Of a DNA stretch of 64,000 nt, positions 1 through 7,613 are shown piece after piece. The stretch's first letter is position 1, and the number at the start of each line of letters is the position of its first letter. Source of the stretch: Ruminococcus flavefaciens (lineage in GTDB: Bacteria; Bacillota; Clostridia; Oscillospirales; Ruminococcaceae); NCBI GenBank assembly GCA_023667045.1, contig JAMPAU010000001.1, positions 949,176 through 1,013,175 on the forward strand, given 5' to 3'. The translations under genes were made by a program, and so were the position numbers. The notes under the pieces are model-generated. The model was not told the DNA's origin, made no database searches, and was given only the letters and a program-made list of their open reading frames with translations.

Positions 1-879
1 GAATCCCCATGTATATTTCTTGTCGCTTGACTGTGATTCAGTCGGGAACTGAGGTATATATTCCTTTTCGCAGAGGTCTAAATATTTCTGTTCGCCGGTA
101 GCCATATAGAGCCAGTTGGCAGCGTACATTAAATCATCAACCCATGTAGTAGTCGGATAAAACTGTTTCTGTACGCCTTGGTCGTCATTGCTTCTTGTCT
201 TGTCGGCGAGTTCAAAAAGGCTAATAGCGTGTTCGAGGTATTCATCTGCTTTTTTCGGGTCAGAATCCTTAAACATTATATAGCCCTCAGCCAGTGCGGC
301 AGCGGAAAGTGCAACGGTTGTTGAATCTGTTATTTCATCATAAGGACGTACTTCATCATCAAACTTCAGCTTGTGCTTTCTCATGTAAACTTCAGCACTG
401 CACCATACAACGTGGTCGTCTGAATCGCCGATAGTACCAACTACTTTGTCGCCCTTGTCGCAAGCCATAACATAATCAAGTCCCCATTGAATGTTATTTT
501 TATAAACTTCTTCAAGACCTGCTTTTTTGATTGCGTCCTTATACTGAATATATCCCCATGCAAGAACAGAAGCGGTATAAGCGTTTGTGAGTGTAAATTT
601 GTAGTGGTCGCCTGCGTCGAACCAACCGCCGTCAACAATATCTGACGGTGTGCCGTCTTCTTTTACCATTGAATCGGCACGCCATGAAACAGAGTTCCAT
701 TCCGGAAGAATACCTGCCTGCTGAACCTCATAGAAAAACATTGATTTCTGGAGAGCCTCCGCATAGTTATAGTCACCCTCTGCCTTTGCAGTAACTGCCT
801 TTCCTGCCGGAAGATAAGCCATCATTCCTGCGGAGAGTGCCAGTGCAGAAGCTACAGCAGTAATTTTTTTGAAAATCAT
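1..879 (-). CDS. GH9 endoglucanase, 5' part (runs off the left edge)
   Basis: This is a secreted glycoside hydrolase family 9 cellulase that cuts beta-1,4-glucan outside the cell. Only the first 293 codons are in the window and the frame stays open to base 1. A signal peptide occupies about residues 1-33 (MIFKK, then a hydrophobic run ending near KAEG). The catalytic region starts at once: the GH9 signature GGWFDAGDHYKF lies near residue 84, its DAGD aspartates being those that activate the water, and TTWVDDLMYAANWLY follows further on. The ATG at 879 is preceded by an AGAGAGGGG ribosome site. No N-terminal Ig or CBM domain precedes the catalytic module; any CBM or dockerin would lie beyond the window. 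The family call is firm; the modular type cannot be judged. Confidence 0.93.
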   Translation of the reverse strand, partial: MIFKKITAVASALALSAGMMAYLPAGKAVTAKAEGDYNYAEALQKSMFFYEVQQAGILPEWNSVSWRADSMVKEDGTPSDIVDGGWFDAGDHYKFTLTNAYTASVLAWGYIQYKDAIKKAGLEEVYKNNIQWGLDYVMACDKGDKVVGTIGDSDDHVVWCSAEVYMRKHKLKFDDEVRPYDEITDSTTVALSAAALAEGYIMFKDSDPKKADEYLEHAISLFELADKTRSNDDQGVQKQFYPTTTWVDDLMYAANWLYMATGEQKYLDLCEKEYIPQFPTESQSSDKKYTWGF

Positions 880-961
880 AAATTTTAACCCCTCTCTGTT
901 AGATTATTATAATTTAAATATACATTATTTATTTTAATTTGTCAATGATAATTTGAAAATT

Positions 962-1504
962 TTATGGATTATCCCATTCATGAACTATTTTTCCGTTTAT
1001 TTTCAGAGTGGCATAACGTATAACTCCGGCTTTTTTCAGTTCGTCCAGAATCCTGTAATAGCCGTCAGTAATTTCATTCATATCATCTGAATGAATACTT
1101 TCGCACGGACAGTTTACATCTGCACGGACGTATCCCTTACATTCCCGCCATTCCGGCTTTTTATCGTTATATTCGGCGTGCAGAAAACCTTTCCATTTTT
1201 CGCCGTGAACCGAATTAAGTATTTTGGTATTGTTGTGGTTTTCCGGCATGAAACAGAATAATTTATTATTATCTTCAATATAAAGCCGTCCGCATTCCGT
1301 ACACTGATAGATAATCTTATCATTGACTGAATATAAAAAATCACACATCAGACTATTTTTGTCGGGATTATCTGACTTTATTAATTCCTCTGCCCTGTCA
1401 AAATAATCGCATTCATCTTGGTCGGGAATAATATGCCCCTTATAACTGATATAATCAGTAGTATCGCTGATAATATGTCCGCAACAGCATTTTAACTTGC
1501 TCAT
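962..1504 (-). CDS. Hypothetical protein with zinc-ribbon-like cysteines
   Basis: I do not recognise this 180-residue family. It begins with a cysteine cluster (KCCCGHIISD) and has a CxxC knuckle in the middle (YQCTECGRLYIED), with further Cys pairs near residues 120-135 (ECKGY, NCPCES), so metal binding is likely. The C-terminal segment (ILDELKKAGVIRYATLKINGK) looks like a small alpha/beta end. There is no signal peptide or membrane segment, so it is probably cytosolic. Its ATG overlaps the TGA of the upstream DUF1810 gene by four bases (ATGA), so the two are translationally coupled. The acidic composition and the company of other small unknown proteins would fit an accessory or immunity-like role, but nothing in the sequence proves that. 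Confidence 0.6.
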   Translation of the reverse strand: MSKLKCCCGHIISDTTDYISYKGHIIPDQDECDYFDRAEELIKSDNPDKNSLMCDFLYSVNDKIIYQCTECGRLYIEDNNKLFCFMPENHNNTKILNSVHGEKWKGFLHAEYNDKKPEWRECKGYVRADVNCPCESIHSDDMNEITDGYYRILDELKKAGVIRYATLKINGKIVHEWDNP

Positions 1505-1917
1505 AGCTGTGTCTCTCTTTTAATAATGTTGATAGTCATATTGTCGTATTGTCCGCCATAGAATTTATCAATAACCTTAACAAATACTTCTGTTGACGGG
1601 TCGGCAATGTGAAACAAAGTCATACACGACCTTACTTTCATAGAATCAATATATCCGAGTATATCAACGGCAGTGTCATTATTTTCAAGTAGTGCCTGTG
1701 AAATCTCAATAAGCCTTTCACGGAGTATATCGTTTTCAAGATAATTTTTTGCCTCGCCAATGTTTTTTATTCCGTAATATTTAGCCGTGTCACTTCTGCC
1801 GAGTTCTGCAAGCTGTGGGAATATATACCAAATCCAGTGGGAATATTTTCTGCCGTTTTTTATTTCCTGTAAAGCCTGCTGATAGTCTGTTTCCTGTGCC
1901 TTTAAAAATCTTTCCAT
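1501..1917 (-). CDS. DUF1810 family protein
   Basis: A 138-residue member of the DUF1810 family, small alpha-helical cytosolic proteins of unknown function. The N-terminus (MERFLKAQETDYQQALQEI) and the core KYSHWIWYIFPQL are typical, and the length is normal. The frame is open upstream to 1962, but the ATG at 1917 is preferred because the family starts there and a CCGGAG ribosome site precedes it. The extra upstream codons would also run through the terminator hairpin of the ispH gene. It is coupled to the following zinc-binding hypothetical gene by an ATGA overlap. Confidence 0.85.
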   Translation of the reverse strand: MERFLKAQETDYQQALQEIKNGRKYSHWIWYIFPQLAELGRSDTAKYYGIKNIGEAKNYLENDILRERLIEISQALLENNDTAVDILGYIDSMKVRSCMTLFHIADPSTEVFVKVIDKFYGGQYDNMTINIIKRETQL

Positions 1918-1932
1918 AATCAAGGATCTCCG

Positions 1933-1970
1933 GTTAAAATAAAAGGGACTGCACATATGCACAGTCCCTT
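1933..1970 (-). terminator. Rho-independent terminator of the tepA-to-ispH operon
   Basis: A 9-bp perfect stem (AAGGGACTG at 1943-1951 pairs with CAGTCCCTT at 1962-1970) with a 10-base loop is followed on the minus strand by a T-rich run (TTTTATTTT). It lies 17 bases past the ispH-S1 stop codon and ends the long housekeeping operon. Confidence 0.85.
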
Positions 1971-1986
1971 ATTCAGTAAAAGATAA

Positions 1987-3930
1987 TTATTCAGCGTCGT
2001 CAGCCTTTTCTTCGAGGACAGCACGGATAGATATGCTGATTCTCTTAGCGTCTGCATCAATGTCAATAATCTTAACATCAACCTCATCGCCTACAGAAAG
2101 AACGTCCTTAACGTTTTCAACCTTTTTGTCAGCAATCTGAGAGATATGAATAAGACCGTCAACACCGTCGATAATCTGAGCGAATGCACCGAATGAAGTG
2201 ATAGAAACAACAGTAGCCTTAACTATGTCGCCTACCTGATAGCCGTTCATGAAGATTTCCCACGGATTATCTTCTGACTTCTTGTAACCGAGTGAGATTC
2301 TACCGCTTTCCTTGTCTAAATCCTTGATGTAAACTTCGAGAGTATCGCCAACGCTTACAACTTCACTGGGGTGTCTGAGTCTCTTCCATGAGAGTTCGGA
2401 AATATGAACCATTCCGTCGATACCGCCGAGGTCAACGAAAGCACCAAAGCTTGTGAGGGACTTAACCTTGCCGGTGAAAGTATCGCCAATGCTTGTTGTT
2501 TCCCAGAACTTAGCCTTAGCTTCTTCTCTGCGTGCATTCTGAACAGCCTTGATAGAACCTACAGCTCTCTTTCTGCCCTCAGTAACTTCAATAATCATGA
2601 ACTCTACCTTTTTCTTGAGGAGCTGTTCAAGTTCTGCACCTCTGGGAAGACCTGTCTGTGAAGCCGGAATGAATACTCTTACGCCGAGAACATTAAGAGT
2701 AACACCCTTGTTAACAACATGCTGAATAACGCCCTCAAGAACAGTGCCCTCTTCCTTAGCCTTGAGAATCTTTTCATAGCCAGCCTGCTCGTCTACCTTT
2801 CTCTTTGAGAGGGAAGCAGTGCCTTCCTGGTCATTCACTTTAATAACAACAAGTTCAATTTCGTCGCCAACACTTACAATGTCTTCGGGCTTTTTAGTAG
2901 CGTCGTCTGTAAGGTCTTCAAGCTTTACATAACCTGCGTGCTTAGTGCCGAGGTCTACTGCAATTTCTGTGTTATTTACAGCCACTACTGTAGCCTTAAC
3001 TTTCTCTCCTGTATGTATTTTTTTGAATGACTGGTCAAGCAATTCCTCGAAATTTTCTTCTTCCTGAATTGTTTCCTTTTCAATCTCTGCCATTTTGGTT
3101 TTTACCTCCTTAATTATATAAGCCGGAGTAGAAGCTCCGGCAGTAATGCCGATATTTTCAGCAACGGGCAAATTTAAAGTGTCCAGTTCCTCCGAATTTT
3201 CTATATGATACGTTTTGCAGTACTTACTGCATACATCATAGAGCTTAACAGTATTTGAACTATGGCGACCGCCGACAACAATCATGATGTCGGATTTCTG
3301 AGCCAGTTCACGTGCGTCTGTCTGCCGTGCTTCAGTAGCATTGCATATTGTATCGAATATAACAACCTCTGGAGCATTCTCCGGAATCTCCTTTAAACAT
3401 TTCTCCCATAATAATATATTATACGTCGTTTGAGCGACAAAAGCAATAGTTTTTTGAAAATTTCCGTCCAGATTTTCAAAAAAGTGTTTTAGTTCAAAAT
3501 TATCTTTAAAAACAAAACAATTTTGTTCACAATGACCAACAATTCCTTGTACCTCAGGGTGATTTACATCGCCTGCAATGAGAATAAAACAGCCCTCTTT
3601 GGTCTTGCGGTCGACTATCCTGTGAATTTTTGACACAAAAGGACAGGTAGCGTCAAGCATCTTATTGCCTTTCTGCTTTATCTGTTCATACACTTCCCTG
3701 CCCACGCCGTGAGAACGTATAACAACAGTTTCATCGGGTTGAAGTTCGTCAACAGAATTAACAATCCTTGCACCACGCTTTTCCATATCGTTTACAACGT
3801 CCTGATTGTGTATGATAGGACCGAGAGTGGCAACCTTAGTACCCTTGCTTAATTCATTATACACCATTTGAACGGCTCTGTCAACCCCGAAACAAAAACC
3901 TGCTGATTCCGCAACAGTAATTTTACTCAT
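1987..3930 (-). CDS. ispH: HMBPP reductase fused to ribosomal protein S1 repeats
   Basis: This is a bifunctional fusion. Residues 1-285 are IspH (LytB), the 4Fe-4S enzyme of the last MEP-pathway step, converting HMBPP to IPP and DMAPP. The three cluster cysteines are visible in GFCFGV, DATCPF and ICNATEARQ, and the HNQDVV and SHGVG motifs are present. Residues from about 305 to 640 hold four S1 RNA-binding repeats; the last two are the most typical (TSFGAFVDLGGIDGMVHIS and TSFGAFAQIIDGVDGLIHI). IspH-S1 fusions are known in Clostridia. The frame is open to 3957, but the ATG at 3930 has a GGAGGA site and starts at the family's usual point. It overlaps the end of plsC by 8 bases and is the last gene of the operon. 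Confidence 0.95.
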   Translation of the reverse strand: MSKITVAESAGFCFGVDRAVQMVYNELSKGTKVATLGPIIHNQDVVNDMEKRGARIVNSVDELQPDETVVIRSHGVGREVYEQIKQKGNKMLDATCPFVSKIHRIVDRKTKEGCFILIAGDVNHPEVQGIVGHCEQNCFVFKDNFELKHFFENLDGNFQKTIAFVAQTTYNILLWEKCLKEIPENAPEVVIFDTICNATEARQTDARELAQKSDIMIVVGGRHSSNTVKLYDVCSKYCKTYHIENSEELDTLNLPVAENIGITAGASTPAYIIKEVKTKMAEIEKETIQEEENFEELLDQSFKKIHTGEKVKATVVAVNNTEIAVDLGTKHAGYVKLEDLTDDATKKPEDIVSVGDEIELVVIKVNDQEGTASLSKRKVDEQAGYEKILKAKEEGTVLEGVIQHVVNKGVTLNVLGVRVFIPASQTGLPRGAELEQLLKKKVEFMIIEVTEGRKRAVGSIKAVQNARREEAKAKFWETTSIGDTFTGKVKSLTSFGAFVDLGGIDGMVHISELSWKRLRHPSEVVSVGDTLEVYIKDLDKESGRISLGYKKSEDNPWEIFMNGYQVGDIVKATVVSITSFGAFAQIIDGVDGLIHISQIADKKVENVKDVLSVGDEVDVKIIDIDADAKRISISIRAVLEEKADDAE

Positions 3931-4540
3931 TTTCATTCTCCTCCGGCTCACCCTCAACGAGTGCCTTTATATCTGCCATGTAGCGATTTTTAAGCCTTAC
4001 AATCTGACGTGGATTAGGCTGGTCGCATATTTCGCAGTAGTCGGCAGGATTTATGGGCTTGCCGTACTTTACGGTAACTTTTGTGCGGAATTTAAGTTTT
4101 TCGCCGAAAACCACTCCGACAGGTATTATCAGCTTTCCAGAACGTGCTGAAATAAGTCCAGCACCGGAATGACCCTTATGTACCTTGCCGTCCTTTGAGC
4201 GAGTACCCTCCGGAAAAATCATCAGACTTTTTCCGGCATTAAGTTCTTCTACAGCCCTGTCAATAACTCCGGTATCGCCTTTGCCACGTGATACAGGAAA
4301 AGCTCCCAATGCTCTGATAAGACCGCCAAAAAGCTTGTTTTCAAAAAGTTCTTCCTTAGCCATGAAAGCGTGTTTTCCATGTAAGGCACAGCCCACAAGC
4401 GGAGGGTCGGCGTTTGTGCGGTGATTCGAGGCTAATATTACCGCTGTATCTTTCGGGATATTCTCTCTGCCCTCGAAATGCAGATTAAAGGCTATACTCA
4501 TGGCAACCCTTACAAGAAACTTTGCAACAGCATAAAACAT
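3923..4540 (-). CDS. plsC: 1-acyl-sn-glycerol-3-phosphate acyltransferase (PlsC)
   Basis: A 205-residue membrane-associated acyltransferase that makes phosphatidic acid from lysophosphatidic acid. The catalytic NHX4D box appears as SNHRTNADP near residues 38-46 and the substrate box as FPEGTRS near residue 110. A hydrophobic N-terminal segment should tether it to the membrane. It has an AGGTGAT ribosome site, begins 5 bases after cmk, and its end overlaps ispH-S1. The order cmk-plsC-ispH is common in Clostridia. Confidence 0.93.
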   Translation of the reverse strand: MFYAVAKFLVRVAMSIAFNLHFEGRENIPKDTAVILASNHRTNADPPLVGCALHGKHAFMAKEELFENKLFGGLIRALGAFPVSRGKGDTGVIDRAVEELNAGKSLMIFPEGTRSKDGKVHKGHSGAGLISARSGKLIIPVGVVFGEKLKFRTKVTVKYGKPINPADYCEICDQPNPRQIVRLKNRYMADIKALVEGEPEENENE

Positions 4541-4544
4541 AATA

Positions 4545-5204
4545 TCACCTGCCTGTCTTTTCGCTGATTATTCTTATTATCTCGTCTGCTGACTGCTGAA
4601 GTGTAAGATTAGTACTGTCAACTAAAACAGCGTCGTCTGCCTGTTTCAGAGGAGCAACAGGACGGTTCATGTCATTATGGTCACGCTCTATAATGTCGCT
4701 TAAAATCTCCTCATAGCACGGACAGTTAGGTTTTTCGGCAAGTTCCTTGTAGCGACGGTTAGCACGTTCTTCCGGCGTGGCGGTAAGGAAAATCTTAACA
4801 TCTGCATTCGGCAGAACAACAGTGCCTATATCCCGACCGTCCATTATAACGTTGTTTTCCTTTGCTATCTTCTGCTGAGTGCCGAAAAGATATTCACGGA
4901 CAGCAGGCATAGCGGAAGTCCTTGAAGCTTCCATAGAGATTTCCGGAGTGCGTATAAGACCGGAAACGTCCCTGTCCCCTAAAAATACCCTCTGTGTGCC
5001 GTCAATGAATCTGAGCGAAACATCAGCCTTGCTTAACTCGGACGGTATATTCTCGTCTGAAATATTGTTTTCCTTGATGTAGAGGGCGATAGTCCTGTAT
5101 AAAGCCCCCGTGTCAACGTATATATAGCCGAGCTGTGCAGAAACCATTTTGGCAATAGTACTTTTTCCTGCTCCTGCCGGACCGTCGATTGCAATATTAA
5201 TCAT
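4545..5204 (-). CDS. cmk: Cytidylate kinase
   Basis: A 219-residue CMP/dCMP kinase that uses ATP to form CDP/dCDP in pyrimidine salvage. The Walker A loop GPAGAGKST is at residues 8-16; the substrate-binding DTGALYR and MDGRDIGTVVLP motifs and the lid region (RANRRYKEL) follow. Length and motif order match the family. It sits 14 bases downstream of the BaiN-like gene and 4 bases upstream of plsC in the same operon. Confidence 0.96.
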   Translation of the reverse strand: MINIAIDGPAGAGKSTIAKMVSAQLGYIYVDTGALYRTIALYIKENNISDENIPSELSKADVSLRFIDGTQRVFLGDRDVSGLIRTPEISMEASRTSAMPAVREYLFGTQQKIAKENNVIMDGRDIGTVVLPNADVKIFLTATPEERANRRYKELAEKPNCPCYEEILSDIIERDHNDMNRPVAPLKQADDAVLVDSTNLTLQQSADEIIRIISEKTGR

Positions 5205-5218
5205 GATAAAAAACTCCT

Positions 5219-6436
5219 TTACATATATAATGACGCTGAATATGCCGTTGAAAAAGCTATCTGCAAATTGAATCCTCCGGTGTATGCGTCAACGTCAATG
5301 ACCTCTCCGGCAAAGAAAAGCCCCTTGACAATTTTTGACTCCATAGTTTTAGGGTTTATTTCCTTGACGGAAACACCACCGCTTGTTATAATAGCCTCGT
5401 CTACCGGACGGAATCCCGATATTCTCACCGGAAAAGCCTTTATCAGTCCGCACAGCTTGTGGCGTTGTTCTTTGGTAATGCCGTTGACTTTCTGCTCCGG
5501 CGAAATCCCCGAAATTCTCACGGCTACCGGAATGAGCTTTGCCGGAAGTAACTTTCTTATGCCGTTTATAAAGTCACGGTTTAGGTTTTCCGCAAAGTCA
5601 CGCTGTATTCTGCTGTCAAGCTGTTCCAAAGATAGTGCGGGTTTAAGGTCTATTAGTATCTTATACCTGTCCGGCGACATCTCACGGATATGAGAACTTG
5701 CACTTAATACAAGAGGTCCTGAAATGCCGAAGTGTGTGAAAAGCATTTCGCCGAGTTCGGAGTAGATGAGCTTTTCACGGTCGTAGAGATTAAGCGTTAC
5801 ATTACGCAGTGACAAACCCATCATTTCAGCACAGTACTTGTCCGGCGAGACCAACGGCACAAGACTGGGCTTTATTTCGGTTATGGTGTGTCCGGCGGAT
5901 TCGGCAAGCCTGTAGCCACTGCCGTCAGAGCCAGTTTTTGAGTAGGACTTTCCACCGCACGCTATAAGCACGGATTCGGCATAATATTCCTTCCCTCCGG
6001 CTTTTACGCCTTTGCAGACGTTATCTTCTATGATGAGTTCCGTCACACGTTTGTTTATTACTTTAACGCCGTTCTTTTTCATTTCACGAGCGAGTGCGTC
6101 GGCAATATCGTTGGCGTTGTCGCTCACAGGGAATACTCTGTTTCCCCTTTCGGTTTTGAGGGGTATGCCGATTTCCTCAAAGAAATTCATAGTATCATAA
6201 GCATTGAATGCCGAAAAAGCACTGTACATAAACCTGTTATTTACAGGTATATTTTTCATATGCTCCTGTACGTCTGAATTGTTGGTGACGTTGCACCGAC
6301 CTTTGCCGGTAATGCGAAGCTTGCGACCTAATTTTTCGTTAGTTTCAAAGAGCAGTACGCTTTTCCCAAATCGTGCCGACTGCACCGCCGAAAAGCAACC
6401 AGAAGCTCCGCCTCCTATTATAATTATATCAGTCAT
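5219..6436 (-). CDS. BaiN/RdsA (HI0933) family FAD-dependent oxidoreductase
   Basis: A 405-residue flavoprotein of the HI0933/BaiN type. The dinucleotide-binding loop GGGASGCFSA is at residues 8-17, GRCNVTN follows near residue 46, and the C-terminal TGGFNLQIAFSTAY motif closes the FAD site. Characterised relatives reduce double bonds, for example in bile-acid-like substrates; the substrate here cannot be read from sequence. The ATG overlaps the DUF3006 stop by four bases. Its place before cmk is a frequent clostridial arrangement and implies shared expression rather than a shared pathway. Confidence 0.88.
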   Translation of the reverse strand: MTDIIIIGGGASGCFSAVQSARFGKSVLLFETNEKLGRKLRITGKGRCNVTNNSDVQEHMKNIPVNNRFMYSAFSAFNAYDTMNFFEEIGIPLKTERGNRVFPVSDNANDIADALAREMKKNGVKVINKRVTELIIEDNVCKGVKAGGKEYYAESVLIACGGKSYSKTGSDGSGYRLAESAGHTITEIKPSLVPLVSPDKYCAEMMGLSLRNVTLNLYDREKLIYSELGEMLFTHFGISGPLVLSASSHIREMSPDRYKILIDLKPALSLEQLDSRIQRDFAENLNRDFINGIRKLLPAKLIPVAVRISGISPEQKVNGITKEQRHKLCGLIKAFPVRISGFRPVDEAIITSGGVSVKEINPKTMESKIVKGLFFAGEVIDVDAYTGGFNLQIAFSTAYSASLYM

Positions 6437-6642
6437 TTTTTCATCAGCCTTTTCATCATTTCACGGATTTCCGCACGCCTTTCTTCAGTTGCGGAAACAT
6501 CAACAGACCACACGCCGTTGTTTTCTGTGAGGACATCACCCTCACGGGCATTTTCCGGCAGTTGCGAGCGTTCAATTTCAGTTATTCCGATTTCAGTTTC
6601 AAGGACGGCGATATTATTTTCAAAACGGTCTATAACTATCAT
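6433..6642 (-). CDS. DUF3006 family small protein
   Basis: A 69-residue acidic protein of the DUF3006 family (MIVIDRFENNIAVLE start, LPENAREGDVL core, charged C-terminal helix). The family is found beside ComEC-like metallo-beta-lactamase-fold hydrolases, as here, where it begins 2 bases after that gene. No biochemical role is established. It overlaps the next gene by an ATGA. Confidence 0.8.
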   Translation of the reverse strand: MIVIDRFENNIAVLETEIGITEIERSQLPENAREGDVLTENNGVWSVDVSATEERRAEIREMMKRLMKK

Positions 6643-6644
6643 AG

Positions 6645-7613
6645 TTAATTCCTTTCTGTCTTAACGTCAAGTTTTTTGCCGTCCGAAGTAAATACGACAG
6701 TTCCGACAAGGTCTGTACGGTAAATCTTATCCGTGAATTTGCTTAAATTCTCAATAGTTATATCGCATGGGTGTCCGTAAGAATTGCCCTCACCGCACGA
6801 GATAACCGCATAGTCGGGCTTTATAACGTTCAGGAAATCTTCCGAAGACGATGTATCACTTCCGTGATGACCGGTCTTGTAAACGTCAATATCTTCAAGA
6901 TTACCGCTTTCAATCATTTCTTTTTCCGCTAACTTTTCAGCGTCTCCGGTAAAGATAAAGCTGTTGTCGCCGTGGTGCATTATGAAACTCACAGAATAGT
7001 TATTGACGTTGCTGTAATCGTCGCTGTTTGGAGCAATAATTTTAAGTTCAGCGTCGCCGATAGTTATTTTTCTGCCTAACTCTGCTTCTGTGAGAGATAA
7101 ATTCTTGTCTGCACAGGCTTTTAAAAACCTCTCAAAATATTTGGTGGTGGGAGTGTCGCTGTCGTCGATATGCGGAATAATCATCTCGCCTATTTCGTAA
7201 TGCTCAACTATTTTGCTCATACCGCCCATATGGTCTGAATGGGGGTGAGTTCCCACAACGTAGTCTATCTTTGAAACGCCCATATTGTCGAGGTAGGAAA
7301 TAACCCTGTCAGTATCGCCGGATTCACCGCAGTCAATGAGCATACCCTCACCGCCGGAAGTTATATAAATGCTGTCGCCCTGTCCAACGTCTATGTAGTG
7401 TACAGTGAGTTCCTCATTACTGCCGGAAAGCAAATCGCACCCCGAAATATTCCATACAAGAAATCCTATCAGCATGAGCAGTATCACCGGAACTGCTTTT
7501 ATCAGTGTTTTCCTTTTTTGTTTCGGGTTTTGACTGTCGTATTTTTGTTTTGTTTCCTTGGCGTATTTGCCGAGCTTTTTCTTTTGTTCGTCTGAGAGTT
7601 TGAAGTCTGCCAA
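6645..7613 (-). CDS. ComEC/Rec2-like MBL-fold hydrolase
   Basis: A 322-residue membrane-anchored metallo-beta-lactamase-fold protein. Residues 1-38 are charged and cytosolic, one membrane segment (VPVILLMLIGFLVW) follows, and the hydrolase domain lies outside. The metal motif THPHSDHMGG, the DCGESGD motif and the late GHHGSDTSSS and HPCD motifs are all visible. Relatives resemble the nuclease-like domain of the DNA-uptake protein ComEC. The start is a TTG at 7613 that lies 112 bases inside the end of ygiQ, with a weak AGGCGG site. An ATG inside the membrane segment is the only other candidate and would remove half the anchor. The fold is sure; the substrate is not. Confidence 0.85.
   Translation of the reverse strand: MADFKLSDEQKKKLGKYAKETKQKYDSQNPKQKRKTLIKAVPVILLMLIGFLVWNISGCDLLSGSNEELTVHYIDVGQGDSIYITSGGEGMLIDCGESGDTDRVISYLDNMGVSKIDYVVGTHPHSDHMGGMSKIVEHYEIGEMIIPHIDDSDTPTTKYFERFLKACADKNLSLTEAELGRKITIGDAELKIIAPNSDDYSNVNNYSVSFIMHHGDNSFIFTGDAEKLAEKEMIESGNLEDIDVYKTGHHGSDTSSSEDFLNVIKPDYAVISCGEGNSYGHPCDITIENLSKFTDKIYRTDLVGTVVFTSDGKKLDVKTERN

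Noticed and set aside
1918..1962. Longer start for the DUF1810 gene at 1962
   Set aside because: The extra codons run through the ispH terminator hairpin and have no ribosome site; the ATG at 1917 does.
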